Below are positions 1-7,283 of a stretch of DNA of 11,626 nucleotides, one piece after another. The stretch spans positions 1 through 11,626 of the forward strand of contig PMJC01000118.1 in assembly GCA_003157235.1 (NCBI GenBank). The letters are read 5' to 3'. The DNA is from Methanosarcina sp. (GTDB lineage: Archaea; Halobacteriota; Methanosarcinia; Methanosarcinales; Methanosarcinaceae). The translations under genes were made by a program, and so were the position numbers. The notes under the pieces were generated by a model that saw nothing but the letters and a program-made list of their open reading frames with translations, did not search any database and had not been told where the DNA came from. Each line of letters begins with the position of its first letter. The first letter of the stretch is position 1.

Positions 1-1906
1 TATCTGAAGAAGAAAGCTTCCCGGCTTCACTAAGAAGCAGTGCTGTTGTATCTCTGAGTACTATTTTACCTATAGTATTATTAATAATATCCCGAGTATT
101 CAGTATGTTACTTCTTCCGAAACTAGTTACGGCATTCGCAAGAGTCAAACTATATAGCCTTGCTCTGGCATACCCAGAATATCCATAAAAACTATTGAGA
201 AGGATTTTCAGGGCAAGCTGAGTAGCATCAAGTACCTCGTAATCATTCTCATTAAATACCCTTTTCATTCTATTCTTTGTCTCAAACCTCTGGGTCAGCA
301 GGTCTTCGAGAATCGAAGGCACGATTCCCCTACTGACATCAGGAGACACAAACTCTCCTCCAGAGGGAGATTTGATAATTTTTCCATCTGGCCTATCTCC
401 TGTAACTACAGTGGTGTAGCAGAGGTTATGTGCCATCATAATGGTTGGGTAAAGCGATTTGTAATCAAGAATTAACACATTTTCCAGAAGACCTTTCTTT
501 GGCTCGAGTACTGCACCGCCTTTCAGGCCCGAACTCATGTCGTACCTCTGAGCTGAAAGCTCGTCTCCAGGCTTTGGAAGAATTACCCTATCCCTAAGAG
601 CGAACTCTCTAAGGAGGAGATTTTCAACCATTGAAGTCTGCCCTCCATCAACAATTTCCTGTAAAAGACTCCCACTTACCTGAGCAAGAGCAATATATTT
701 GTCAAGAAGCTTAAGCTTGAGGATAATTTCAAGGGCAAGTTCAGAGTCTCTTCGGGCATAGTCGACAAATTTTTTGAATTTATCTCCCGAATCGATCCAG
801 TGCTCCTCCATCTCCAGGGGAGAAACATCAAGCTTCTCACGGTTCAAAAGCTCTTTTGAAACAGCTCTCAGCGTATACTGTTTCAAGCTGAAAGCTCTTC
901 TAACAAGAGGAAGAGCATCCACAACTACTCGGCCCCTGATTTCAGTTCGAGTAATGAGCCCAAACTTCCGGTATCCTATCTGGCTACCATCCCTGCCTAC
1001 AACTGGATTGATTACCTCTCCTTTTACAATAAGCGCTTTGACTCTATCCGTAATGTAAGGAATATCGAAGTCCTGGTGATTATATCCTGCAACTATATCA
1101 GGATCATATTCACAAAAAATTTGAAAAAAACGAATGAGCATTTTTGTTTCGTTCCCACAGAGCTCGACATCTTCATCCATACCTTCCACAATCTTTGCCA
1201 CCAAAATTAGAGTTTTATTGTTATTATATGCAGGCTCGAAGGAAAAGCTGATCATGATTATAGGAGATATCTCTGGGGAAGGCATCCCTCCATCAAGTGG
1301 CAGGCATTCTATATCAAAAGACAGGTACTTAAGAGGAGCAATCCTCAGGCTTTCAATTTTCTTCAACCCGAATGCGAGTACTGCAGAATCGCACGCATAG
1401 TTCTCACAAAAAGAATTGCCTGCATAACCTGCCCTTAAGTATCGAGTAGGTTGTACAGGCTTTCCTTCAGCAGAAATCCAGACCATACCACCAAGGCCTC
1501 TGTCAATTAAAAAACGATTTCTGAAAAGGATATCACTCTCATAAACTTCCCATTTGCCTTCAGCTCTCAAGACTCCCTGTATTTTAAGAACCTCAGTCCT
1601 GATTTCTGCCACGTCCCTTGGCAGACGGGTAGTAATTCTGAGAATCTTTTTTTTTGATTTCTGATACCCTATAGGCTCGAATTTTTCTACTATTTCCACC
1701 TTTTTGACTTGGTCAAAAGTATCCTCTATAAGTCTTGATAAGGCATGCAGGTCTCCAGAAGCTTTGAGATAAAAATAAGGCTCAAAATCCGGGACAAAGC
1801 AGCAAACACTATTTCCATCCGCTCCTCTGCCAAAGAGGCGGATGACAGGGCTACTGTCATTAACGACTTCATAATCTGCATCCAAGATCTGAAAATCCAT
1901 AGGCAT
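1..1906 (-). CDS. polB: Family-B DNA polymerase, N-terminal 635 residues (C-terminus beyond window)
   Basis: This is a replicative or repair DNA polymerase with 3'-5' proofreading, acting on chromosomal DNA. The frame is open from an ATG at 1906 to the window edge. In order, it shows the exonuclease motifs FDIE (residues 197-200), YNHQDFDIPY (275-284) and YARRD (383-387), so the proofreading acidic residues are present. Polymerase motif A, DYKSLYP, is at 481-487 and motif B, K-x3-NSFYG, at 567-575. Motif C (YGDTDS) is not reached; it should lie beyond base 1. After motif B the sequence runs on for 60 residues without motif C, which suggests an insertion in the palm compared with shorter archaeal enzymes. 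A second in-frame ATG lies two codons down (1898-1900), so the start is uncertain by two residues; no clear Shine-Dalgarno is seen before either. No frameshift was found. The family call is firm; the gene symbol is by convention. Confidence 0.96.
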   Translation of the reverse strand, partial: MPMDFQILDADYEVVNDSSPVIRLFGRGADGNSVCCFVPDFEPYFYLKASGDLHALSRLIEDTFDQVKKVEIVEKFEPIGYQKSKKKILRITTRLPRDVAEIRTEVLKIQGVLRAEGKWEVYESDILFRNRFLIDRGLGGMVWISAEGKPVQPTRYLRAGYAGNSFCENYACDSAVLAFGLKKIESLRIAPLKYLSFDIECLPLDGGMPSPEISPIIMISFSFEPAYNNNKTLILVAKIVEGMDEDVELCGNETKMLIRFFQIFCEYDPDIVAGYNHQDFDIPYITDRVKALIVKGEVINPVVGRDGSQIGYRKFGLITRTEIRGRVVVDALPLVRRAFSLKQYTLRAVSKELLNREKLDVSPLEMEEHWIDSGDKFKKFVDYARRDSELALEIILKLKLLDKYIALAQVSGSLLQEIVDGGQTSMVENLLLREFALRDRVILPKPGDELSAQRYDMSSGLKGGAVLEPKKGLLENVLILDYKSLYPTIMMAHNLCYTTVVTGDRPDGKIIKSPSGGEFVSPDVSRGIVPSILEDLLTQRFETKNRMKRVFNENDYEVLDATQLALKILLNSFYGYSGYARARLYSLTLANAVTSFGRSNILNTRDIINNTIGKIVLRDTTALLLSEAGKLSSSD

Positions 1907-2165
1907 GGTTTAAGGTTTTAGATAACAAATAGCTTTGGTTGCATTTTTGGAAATTAAACCATATTTTTCAAAAGTTTGTCGAGTCTTAAAATATACTACT
2001 GGAATGAATTAGATTGAAAAATTCGTCTAAAAATAGAAGATTTAAAAAGATTGAAAAATTATCAGAACCAAACGCATTAACTATCGAATCTACTCTCACT
2101 CTTTCGAATGCCAGATACATAGCCAAGCTACACTAAAAATATCGATTCCTAAATGCAGTTATGTT
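1907..2165. other. Gap between polB and the PhoU gene: polB leader and AT-rich DNA
   Basis: This AT-rich stretch holds no convincing gene on either strand. On the minus strand a TATA-like run (AGTATATTTTAA, about 1987-1998) lies roughly 80-90 bases ahead of the polB ATG and could be its promoter. A 12-base direct repeat (AGATTGAAAAAT) occurs near 2011 and 2049; it is simple in composition and may be chance. Confidence 0.4.
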
Positions 2166-2188
2166 AAAAAAGTATAAATTAAGAAAAA
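2166..2188 (-). terminator. U-rich terminator of the PhoU gene
   Basis: On the minus strand the PhoU stop codon is followed about 20 to 45 bases later by two T tracts (TTTTT at 2184-2188 and a run of six at 2166-2171). Archaeal transcription commonly ends in such T-rich tracts without a stem. The position suits termination before polB, which would make polB a separate transcription unit. This is inferred from base composition only. Confidence 0.4.
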
Positions 2189-2210
2189 TCTTAACCCAAA
2201 ATTTTCAGGT

Positions 2211-3215
2211 TTAGATCTGCTTTACATTCATATTTATTGAAATTTCTGCAATATCGGCGCTATATTCAGCTACCCTTCGTAGGCTCTCAAGGATCATACT
2301 AAGTTCAACAGTACATAAATCTTCGTCATGTCGTGACTCTAGAGAAACACCAAATTGGGAAACTTTCTTGGCCTCCACAACAATTTTATTGATAACCTGC
2401 AGGTCTTCTTCTTCCATTGAACCTATTGAGCTTTCGAAAACTTTTCGTGAAATTTCAGCCATTTTAAATATAGGATCATCAGCATTTATCCCTGCATCCA
2501 TTTTCAGGACATTCTTAGCTATTTTTACAGCATGGTCTCCCACACGCTCTATACTCTTTATAATAAGTCTGTACCCCAAGCATTCTCTTGGATGTCGAAT
2601 CCCTATCTTATTAGAGAGTTCGATATCCTCAATTGAGGCTTTGAGCTGGCGGACACCAAGAAGATAGAAACGATCCACATCATCATCTCTCTGGATGACA
2701 TCTTCAGCAAGTTCCTCAATGCGATCTCTCAGGGCAGTCATGGAGTCCTCAAGCATGGAAAGTACAAGTCCATACATGTTTTTGATTACCCTGCACAGAG
2801 GAAGATCATTGTAATTAAGCAAGCACTGGAAAACCAAGTCGTTCCTAGATTCCTCCACAAGTTCGAGACCTATCAATTTCTGACGCACTGAGTCCTTGAT
2901 AAACTTACGATCATTAGCACTAAAACCTTTTTTGGTGGTCAACCTGATAGAATTATAACCAGCAAGATAATGAGAAATTAGAATTCGGAGATTGTTTTCC
3001 GCACCATCTGAGTGAATATAATCGACTGTTGCTTTGATAGCAGCTTGTTCTCTGGAGATATCACTGGAAGAAACAATTAGAGTTCGGTTAGGCATATGTG
3101 TAAGAGTAAGTGTGTCCCCAGCTTCAAGGCCAATATCCCTTACCCATTTAATGGGGAGAGATACAATATAAGTAGAATTTCCAGTAAACTGAACTTTTCT
3201 TTTATCCTTAGTAAT
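2211..3215 (-). CDS. AbrB-PhoU fusion regulator, probable ATT start
   Basis: This is a cytoplasmic regulator of the archaeal PhoU type, which in this family is linked to phosphate uptake; the actual target is unknown and no pst genes are in the window. The first ATG in frame (3093-3095) would give 294 residues, but the frame continues upstream through a clear SpoVT/AbrB-like DNA-binding segment (KRKVQFTGNSTYIVSLP at residues 5-21, then KWV and GLEAGDTL). I therefore place the start at ATT, 3213-3215, giving 334 residues. Two PhoU-type helical repeats follow: the first with DDDVDRFYLLG (177-187) and SIERVGDHA (221-229), the second ending in RRVAEYSADIAE (313-324). A GGGGG ribosome binding site lies seven bases before the ATT and a TATA-like box lies further upstream, both fitting this start. 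No ATG, GTG or TTG is in frame there. The family call is firm; the start codon is unusual. Confidence 0.88.
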   Translation of the reverse strand: MTKDKRKVQFTGNSTYIVSLPIKWVRDIGLEAGDTLTLTHMPNRTLIVSSSDISREQAAIKATVDYIHSDGAENNLRILISHYLAGYNSIRLTTKKGFSANDRKFIKDSVRQKLIGLELVEESRNDLVFQCLLNYNDLPLCRVIKNMYGLVLSMLEDSMTALRDRIEELAEDVIQRDDDVDRFYLLGVRQLKASIEDIELSNKIGIRHPRECLGYRLIIKSIERVGDHAVKIAKNVLKMDAGINADDPIFKMAEISRKVFESSIGSMEEEDLQVINKIVVEAKKVSQFGVSLESRHDEDLCTVELSMILESLRRVAEYSADIAEISINMNVKQI

Positions 3216-3222
3216 AAATAAT

Positions 3223-3227
3223 CCCCC
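3223..3227 (-). promoter_or_regulatory. Ribosome binding site that decides the PhoU-gene start
   Basis: On the minus strand the sequence TTAGGGGGATTATTT precedes ATT-ACT-AAG. Seven bases separate the G run from the ATT, which is normal spacing. The site supports initiation ahead of the AbrB-like segment rather than at the internal ATG 120 bases downstream. Confidence 0.6.
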
Positions 3228-3256
3228 TAAAGTTGTTCTAATTAATTTAACAAGAT

Positions 3257-3264
3257 CTATATAG
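3257..3264 (-). promoter_or_regulatory. TATA-like box of the PhoU gene
   Basis: The sequence CTATATAG, read on the minus strand, lies about 45 bases ahead of the proposed ATT start. With the usual archaeal spacing of about 25 bases, transcription would begin near 3234-3236. That leaves a leader of roughly 20 bases containing the G-rich ribosome binding site. The octamer is palindromic, so direction is inferred from the gene. Confidence 0.5.
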
Positions 3265-3515
3265 ACAATAGTAATGCATAAAATTATCTATGGAGCTTAT
3301 AGTTCAGAATCTTATCAGTTCCTAAATAAATTATGCAAATCTGAATAAAATCAAACAAATTTATAGCAGGCAATAGGATCGTTGATTATGGTACCAAACA
3401 AATACCTCCATTTTGAGATATATATAGTCATTTTTCTTCGCTAGGATCAAATATTTCATTATCTAAAATAATTATTATAATATTTTTTTATTTGAATAGA
3501 TAGTTTCCAGAACGA

Positions 3516-3650
3516 ATGTCTGTTGTCATAACTCTGATCAAAAATATTCCAATTTCTATTTTATTAAAGCCATCTCAGAAACTCTATTTCACTGTTCTAG
3601 CATCAATGACTATTCAGAGGGTATCCATACATACTCAATTCAAAGAATAG
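3516..3650 (+). pseudogene. Unidentified coding-like remnant, 44 codons then stops
   Basis: An ATG at 3516 opens 44 codons, including KPSQKLYFTVLASMTIQRVS, then a stop. The same frame continues past the stop with protein-like sequence (VKEYHGKLVTQSSEEN) up to another stop near 3700. The residue mix looks like a once-translated protein broken by nonsense mutations, perhaps the start of a transposase, but I cannot name the family. No ribosome binding site is visible. Confidence 0.3.
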
Positions 3651-3753
3651 GTTAAAGAATATCATGGAAAGCTCGTTACACAATCATCTGAAGAAAACTA
3701 GCTTAAAGCTGTTAAAATAAGTAAATCACCAAATGTTTGCTGAACAAATTTAA

Positions 3754-3885
3754 GCCTTTAATCAAAGTGTCAAAAAGTATGGATTTGCTGCTGTATTCAC
3801 AGATGATCAATATTCTGGTGACAAGAATGGAAGCTATGTAGTACATGAAACTAGAAAAACATCACCTAACCACGTAATCTCATAA
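3754..3885 (+). pseudogene. Unidentified coding-like remnant, 43 codons without a start
   Basis: This frame encodes VKKYGFAAVFTDDQYSGDKN and GSYVVHE, then stops at 3883-3885. It has no start codon: an in-frame stop at 3751-3753 separates it from a possible earlier ATG at 3733. Its composition (glycine, aspartate, aromatic residues) looks protein-like against the surrounding AT-rich DNA. It is in a different frame from the remnant just upstream, so they may be one gene broken by a frameshift or two separate pieces. No family is recognised. Confidence 0.25.
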
Positions 3886-4298
3886 TCATAGTGCCATCTA
3901 ATACAATAGGAAAAAATTATAATCGCCGTCTTACCCAACTGGCCTGATATATCCCTCTTTATTTTATGATTAGATCCATAATAGATCATTGACGAACTTG
4001 GGATCTAAGTTAATCAAGGTTCTGTGCATTTATCTGAAATAATACATATATAAACATTAAAAACAATGTATAATCAATGAATTTCAACTGAACATTTTTA
4101 TGATTTTCACCATCAACTTGAACTTGAAAAGGATACCATGAAAGAATAAAAATCAATATTCAACATTACTTTTCTGTGAAAATCGTAAAAAATGTGGCAT
4201 TTTACGAGTTAATTGGGCCAGTTGGTGAAGTATTGTATTTACAACAAAATACGATTTCAAAAAAGTTACTAAATGAGAAAATATTATTTCAAAACGAA

Positions 4299-4306
4299 TA
4301 TATATA
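4299..4306 (+). promoter_or_regulatory. TATA-like box, possible promoter for the DUF356 gene
   Basis: TATATATA preceded by AAAACGAA is the best TATA-like sequence ahead of the DUF356 gene. Transcription would begin near 4330 and give a leader of about 270 bases. Long leaders are known in Methanosarcina, but no transcript start can be seen here, so the link is an inference. Confidence 0.35.
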
Positions 4307-4484
4307 GGTTGCATATAACTATAAAACATGCTACTTTATTACCCGGAAGCGCATACGAAATCTTGAAAATAGAAGTTACAAACAACCCTTATAATTTGTG
4401 AAGACACTTCATATGAGAAAAAAGATTAAGAAGAGATTATGTCCTCGAGAACAGGTAGATTAGAACACTATAAATGTGATTAAG

Positions 4485-4631
4485 ATGTCACTATTTATGG
4501 AAAATCCAGCTTTTCAAGAGCCTCTCTCATATGCAAAGATTATAATAGGGGTAGATCCATATCGAGATGGGGAAACTCCAGATTGGAGGTATGTAAAAAA
4601 TGAAATCATTTGCATTAGTCCGGGCGGATGA
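4485..4631 (+). other. Possible 48-codon ORF overlapping the DUF356 start
   Basis: An ATG at 4485 opens 48 codons with the stop (TGA) at 4629-4631, 32 bases inside the DUF356 gene and in another frame. The product would include AKIIIGVDPYRDGETPDWR. It covers the ribosome binding site of the DUF356 gene, so translation of it could affect that gene. No ribosome binding site of its own is clear. It may equally be chance or a remnant, as no family is recognised. Confidence 0.2.
4585..4590 (+). promoter_or_regulatory. Strong ribosome binding site of the DUF356 gene
   Basis: GGAGGT lies nine bases before the ATG at 4600. It is the clearest Shine-Dalgarno sequence in the window and fixes the start of the gene. 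Confidence 0.8.
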
Positions 4632-4968
4632 CTCGGACAAAGTGAAAATAGCATTACATGACCTAGAAAGATACGGACACATTCAATTTTCAGCTACCCC
4701 CAAATGCATAGAACCTAATTATGCTGATGAACTCCTTGTAAGCATAATGGGAGTATCACTTAGATCAAAATGTAACTCTGCAGCACTAGTAGAATTGAAT
4801 AATCATGCAGGTGCAGCAATTAGTAGGTTAAAAAAAATTCATCCTCCTGCTCATATAATCATAATCAGCCCAAGACATAAAATGTTTGAAGTATTGGCTG
4901 TCAAGTTTTCGAAATATCCGGAATTAGATCGAACATTCAATCATCAAAAAAGTCCACAAAGTGTATAA
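4600..4968 (+). CDS. DUF356 family protein, 122 residues
   Basis: This is a small soluble protein that I recognise as DUF356, a family known from methanogens with no established function. It begins with a beta-strand-like segment (MKSFALVRADD), then a helix, and the middle carries the most conserved-looking part, MGVSLRSKCNSAALVELN (residues 50-67) and KIHPPAHIIIISPRH (79-93). There is no signal peptide or membrane segment. The length is normal for the family as I know it. The start is fixed by GGAGGT nine bases upstream. It stands alone, with more than 1.3 kb of gene-poor DNA on its left and dead transposons on its right, yet its frame is clean, which suggests selection. The family call comes from memory of the sequence pattern and was not searched. 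Confidence 0.8.
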   Translation: MKSFALVRADDSDKVKIALHDLERYGHIQFSATPKCIEPNYADELLVSIMGVSLRSKCNSAALVELNNHAGAAISRLKKIHPPAHIIIISPRHKMFEVLAVKFSKYPELDRTFNHQKSPQSV

Positions 4969-5111
4969 ATGATTCAGGAGAAAGGGGAAACTTCGAATCA
5001 GATTCACAAAGACTAAAACTTTTCCTACTAAATTTTCATATAAATTTAGAACTGTTCAGCCTGCCAAAAATCAGTCAGAAGAAATTTATTTTTGTGCAAA
5101 AGATATTTCTG

Positions 5112-5149
5112 GGTACTAACTGATGGGAAAAAAATCACAGTTTAGTACC
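5112..5149. repeat. Inverted repeat (hairpin) between DUF356 and the dead transposon
   Basis: GGTACTAACTG (5112-5122) pairs with CAGTTTAGTACC (5138-5149), an 11-pair stem with one unpaired T and a 15-base loop rich in A. A second, smaller stem (CAAAC 5161-5165, GTTTG 5171-5175) follows. They could end the DUF356 transcript or be subterminal palindromes of the IS200/IS605 element that begins near 5206. The stem is seen directly; its role is inferred. Confidence 0.45.
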
Positions 5150-5234
5150 AAACACCACTGCAAACAACTGGTTTGTTCTTATCACTACTCAGGGTATAAA
5201 CGGATAATTCAAAATCAAATATTTTAATTATCTA

Positions 5235-5660
5235 CTATGTTTCTTTTCCTTCCTGATTTTCAACACCGTTTTTAGTTATATATTAAATGGGGACATAACC
5301 AAAAGTTCCAGTATAATCTTCATCACTCCACAATTCAACACCAGATAACTTGTTTTCAATCTAGGAGTATTCTTTAAAGTTTTTTCTTGCTGTGATACTT
5401 ATTATAGAGGAGTTTGATACACATTTTATTTTCAAGAGCATTGATGCACCATTCATAAGCATATAACTAAATTATTGCGTTATTCAAATCCTCTTTAATC
5501 TACATCATTCTTGAAGTAAAATATTTTGGTTTAGAACCAACGAAAAAATGTACATTATCACATTTGTACAGATTACATTAAAATTAAAATCATACCCTTT
5601 ACCAATCTCAAAGCAAATAGATTCCAGAGAATTTCGATAACCTCATTAGTATTTGAGTAT
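5235..5660 (-). pseudogene. tnpA: Decayed IS200/IS605 TnpA transposase, copy 1
   Basis: This is a remnant of the single-strand DNA transposase TnpA (HUH/Y1 type). On the minus strand the segment around 5540-5562 reads CDNVHFFVGSKPK, matching the D-H-x-H-hydrophobic core where TnpA binds metal, although the first histidine is lost (NVH instead of HVH). The C-terminal part reads SDEDYTGTFGYV, a stop, then TKNGVENQE and ends at 5235-5237. The family usually has a catalytic tyrosine just before the VENQ-like end; here that position is glycine. With internal stops and frameshifts it cannot be active. The upstream limit is approximate. It lines up with the tails at 8695-8814 and 9506-9920. Confidence 0.7.
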
Positions 5661-5662
5661 TT

Positions 5663-5677
5663 GAGAGTGTAGATCTC
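5663..5677. repeat. Short palindrome at the left-end side of TnpA copy 1
   Basis: GAGA (5663-5666) pairs with TCTC (5674-5677). The same place in copy 2 has AGAGA (9920-9924) and TCTCT (9932-9936), followed in both by TAACA-TAATTTTTACTCATGAAAACTC-like sequence. IS200/IS605 elements carry such subterminal stems that TnpA recognises, so this may be the element end upstream of tnpA. Confidence 0.4.
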
Positions 5678-5737
5678 TTAACACTAATTTTTACTCATGA
5701 AAACTCTTACCGATTTTGCTTTTAAATAAGAATAAAA

Positions 5738-6598
5738 ATGTCTTCAATAAATTGGAGATAAACTTACTGAAATTTATATCTCAATTGATTGGGAATCTTT
5801 TCTTATCATTTTAGAGTCCAGATATTTTAACAAAACAGTTTACTGAGGCAGATATGAAGTAATCATTATGCTTAAAATGATTGTTTCACAGCAATAGCAT
5901 TATCTTTCGAACTTTGAAATTGATAAACAATGTATTGATCGAATTTCTTTTGGGAAATTTCTTGATTTTCCTGAGTACATACCAAGCAATAACACAATCA
6001 GTAATTCCGAAAAGGATTATGGATAACTGAAATGAAGAAGAAATCGAGGGACAGTTGCAAAGCCAACTTGATTGCCTTGTTTTTGAAAATAAAAAAAGGA
6101 ATGATTCAGGATTCTATTTTTATCCATCAAGATTCAACACGCAAAAGCAAGTGAACATCGATAAAATTAGGCAAAAAAAGGAGAAACATAGATGGAAATA
6201 AACCAAAAAGAGTTATAGGTTACATTTTGATTGTAAATTTCATAGCATAATAGGCAGGAATTAAATCTTATCAGCAAATTCAAAAACAACAACTGTATCA
6301 CTTCGTGATTCGAGTGTATATTTATCATAAAAAAACTAAACGGTTTGTAGAGACAGGGGATACTTTGGAGCAAAATCAAAAGGTTATGATGCAACAATGA
6401 GAAGAATAGTAAACGAACACCCCCTGGGAATAAGAGATATATTAAGGAACAAGGAAATTAGCTCAAAAAAGTTAAAAATGAACGATTTTTTGCAGTAATT
6501 AAAAGATCTCCTAAGAAGGAAAAAATTTTGTCACCATCGTTCAGAGAGTGAATCTAAGATATTGTGCACAGATTTTTGTTATAATATATGTTAGTTGA
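5738..6598 (+). pseudogene. Decayed IS5-family DDE transposase, copy 1
   Basis: This was a cut-and-paste DNA transposase of the IS5 family. From the likely ATG at 5738, family-like blocks appear across changing frames: TVY(stop)GRYEVIIMLKMIV from 5835, then FEIDKQCIDRISFGKFLDFPEYIP up to about 5980, EIEGQLQSQLDCL near 6040-6085, and KIKKGMIQDSIFIH with the first catalytic Asp at 6110-6112. CRDRGYFGAKSKGYDATM begins at 6346, with the second Asp at 6352-6354, then HPLGIRDILRNKEIS. NERFFAVIKR carries the catalytic Glu (6480-6482), and VTIVQRVNLR lies near the end. All three DDE residues survive, but many stops and several frameshifts break the reading frame, so no enzyme can be made. The family identification is firm. 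Confidence 0.85.
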
Positions 6599-7066
6599 TG
6601 AAATTGAATCACATAAAAAAATCAGCGAGAAAGATTTGAACAGGGTCCCCACAAAGAAAAAAATAAGAAGTAAATAGGAATCCACCTTAATATTTAAATA
6701 ATATTTGAAAGCTTATAATAAGCATCAATACATTTTTTCTACCTTAATTCTATTTTAAGACTATATCTAACATGTTGACAATTTAATTATTGAATAGAAT
6801 ACATGAACAGTTTCCCATCAGCATGATTCCTCTTAAGTTTCCAGTCTATCTCTTTTTTGTTCTCCTTTTTTCTCTCCAGGCCATGCAACCACGCAATGAG
6901 TCGGAGTCTCAACATCGCATATCCGCATATTATTACATTCAATATCCATTACTCTGATCTCTATTTAAGTGACATTGGGCCAAAGTGAATGTTTTGGAAT
7001 GTAATAGGATTCAGAATTTATTAAGACGAATAATAATTAAATTGTCGTGCCACTGGATTTAATATA
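6599..7066. other. AT-rich gap with two inverted repeats, no gene seen
   Basis: No convincing coding frame is present. It contains a perfect palindrome GCTTAT-A-ATAAGC (6711-6723) and a 10-base inverted repeat, TATTACATTC (6931-6940) with GAATGTAATA (6997-7006). A pyrimidine-rich tract and a locally higher-GC patch lie near 6850-6930. The right part may hold the promoter and leader of the DUF167 gene. Confidence 0.4.
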
Positions 7067-7279
7067 ATGGTAAATACATTGGATACGTTTCCACCTTATA
7101 TAAGAATAATATTAAGGCATTGTTTGTTGCGAATAAAAATTAGTGACTTACCGAAGTTGCTTGATCAATGGATATCCACATCTCTTACCCTAAATATGAT
7201 TACTGCTCACTATTTAGAAAATTCCTTTACTCTGATCGTTGATCAGTTATTGATTTATAGTATCCCTTCAAAACGGTAA
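7067..7279 (+). CDS. Doubtful 70-residue ORF ahead of the DUF167 gene
   Basis: An open frame from ATG 7067 stops at 7277-7279, four bases before the DUF167 ATG. The product would be rich in Leu, Ile and Ser (for example PPYIRIILRHCLLRIKISDL) without a clear signal peptide or known motif. The only possible ribosome binding site is a weak GGAT nine bases upstream. A good TATA-like box (TTATATAA, about 7096-7103) lies inside it, which suggests that this stretch is rather the promoter and leader of the DUF167 gene. The close spacing would fit a coupled two-gene transcript if it were real. I consider it more likely not a gene. Confidence 0.2.
   Translation: MVNTLDTFPPYIRIILRHCLLRIKISDLPKLLDQWISTSLTLNMITAHYLENSFTLIVDQLLIYSIPSKR
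7096..7103 (+). promoter_or_regulatory. TATA-like box ahead of the DUF167 gene
   Basis: CCTTATATAAG is the best TATA-like sequence upstream of 7284. Transcription would begin near 7122-7128 and give a leader of about 160 bases. This is inferred from sequence resemblance only. Confidence 0.35.
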
Positions 7280-7283
7280 AAAT

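Larger units (their letters stand above)
3265..4298. other. Long AT-rich gap with traces of decayed coding sequence
   Basis: Over a kilobase carries no intact gene. It contains the two coding-like remnants listed separately (3516-3650 and 3754-3885), a TATA-like run ATATATAAA at 4046-4054 with no gene attached, and a perfect 10-base inverted repeat (3935-3944 and 4216-4225). Stop codons are frequent in all frames outside the remnants. The texture is that of old, mutated mobile-element or gene debris, which is common between genes in Methanosarcina. Confidence 0.5.
5206..6600. mobile_element. Composite of two decayed insertion sequences, copy 1
   Basis: The left part is a degenerate IS200/IS605 element with tnpA on the minus strand; the right part is a degenerate IS5-family element with its transposase on the plus strand. 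The left boundary is set by a sequence shared with the other two copies (TCAAATCAAATATTTTAATT type, here near 5210-5226). Copy 2 of the same pair, in the same order and orientation, lies at 9478-10195. Outer boundaries and target duplications are too eroded to fix, and the right end is set only by the end of transposase homology. Confidence 0.7.

Noticed and set aside
774..1400. Two plus-strand frames (774-1058 and 1134-1400)
   Set aside because: They lie antisense to the polymerase gene, whose exonuclease motifs are clear on the other strand; their serine-rich products are typical of shadow frames.
2368..2667. Plus-strand frame of 99 codons
   Set aside because: It lies antisense to the PhoU domains and has no motif or ribosome binding site.
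6167..6397. Minus-strand frame of 76 codons
   Set aside because: It lies antisense to the decayed IS5 transposase, which explains this DNA.
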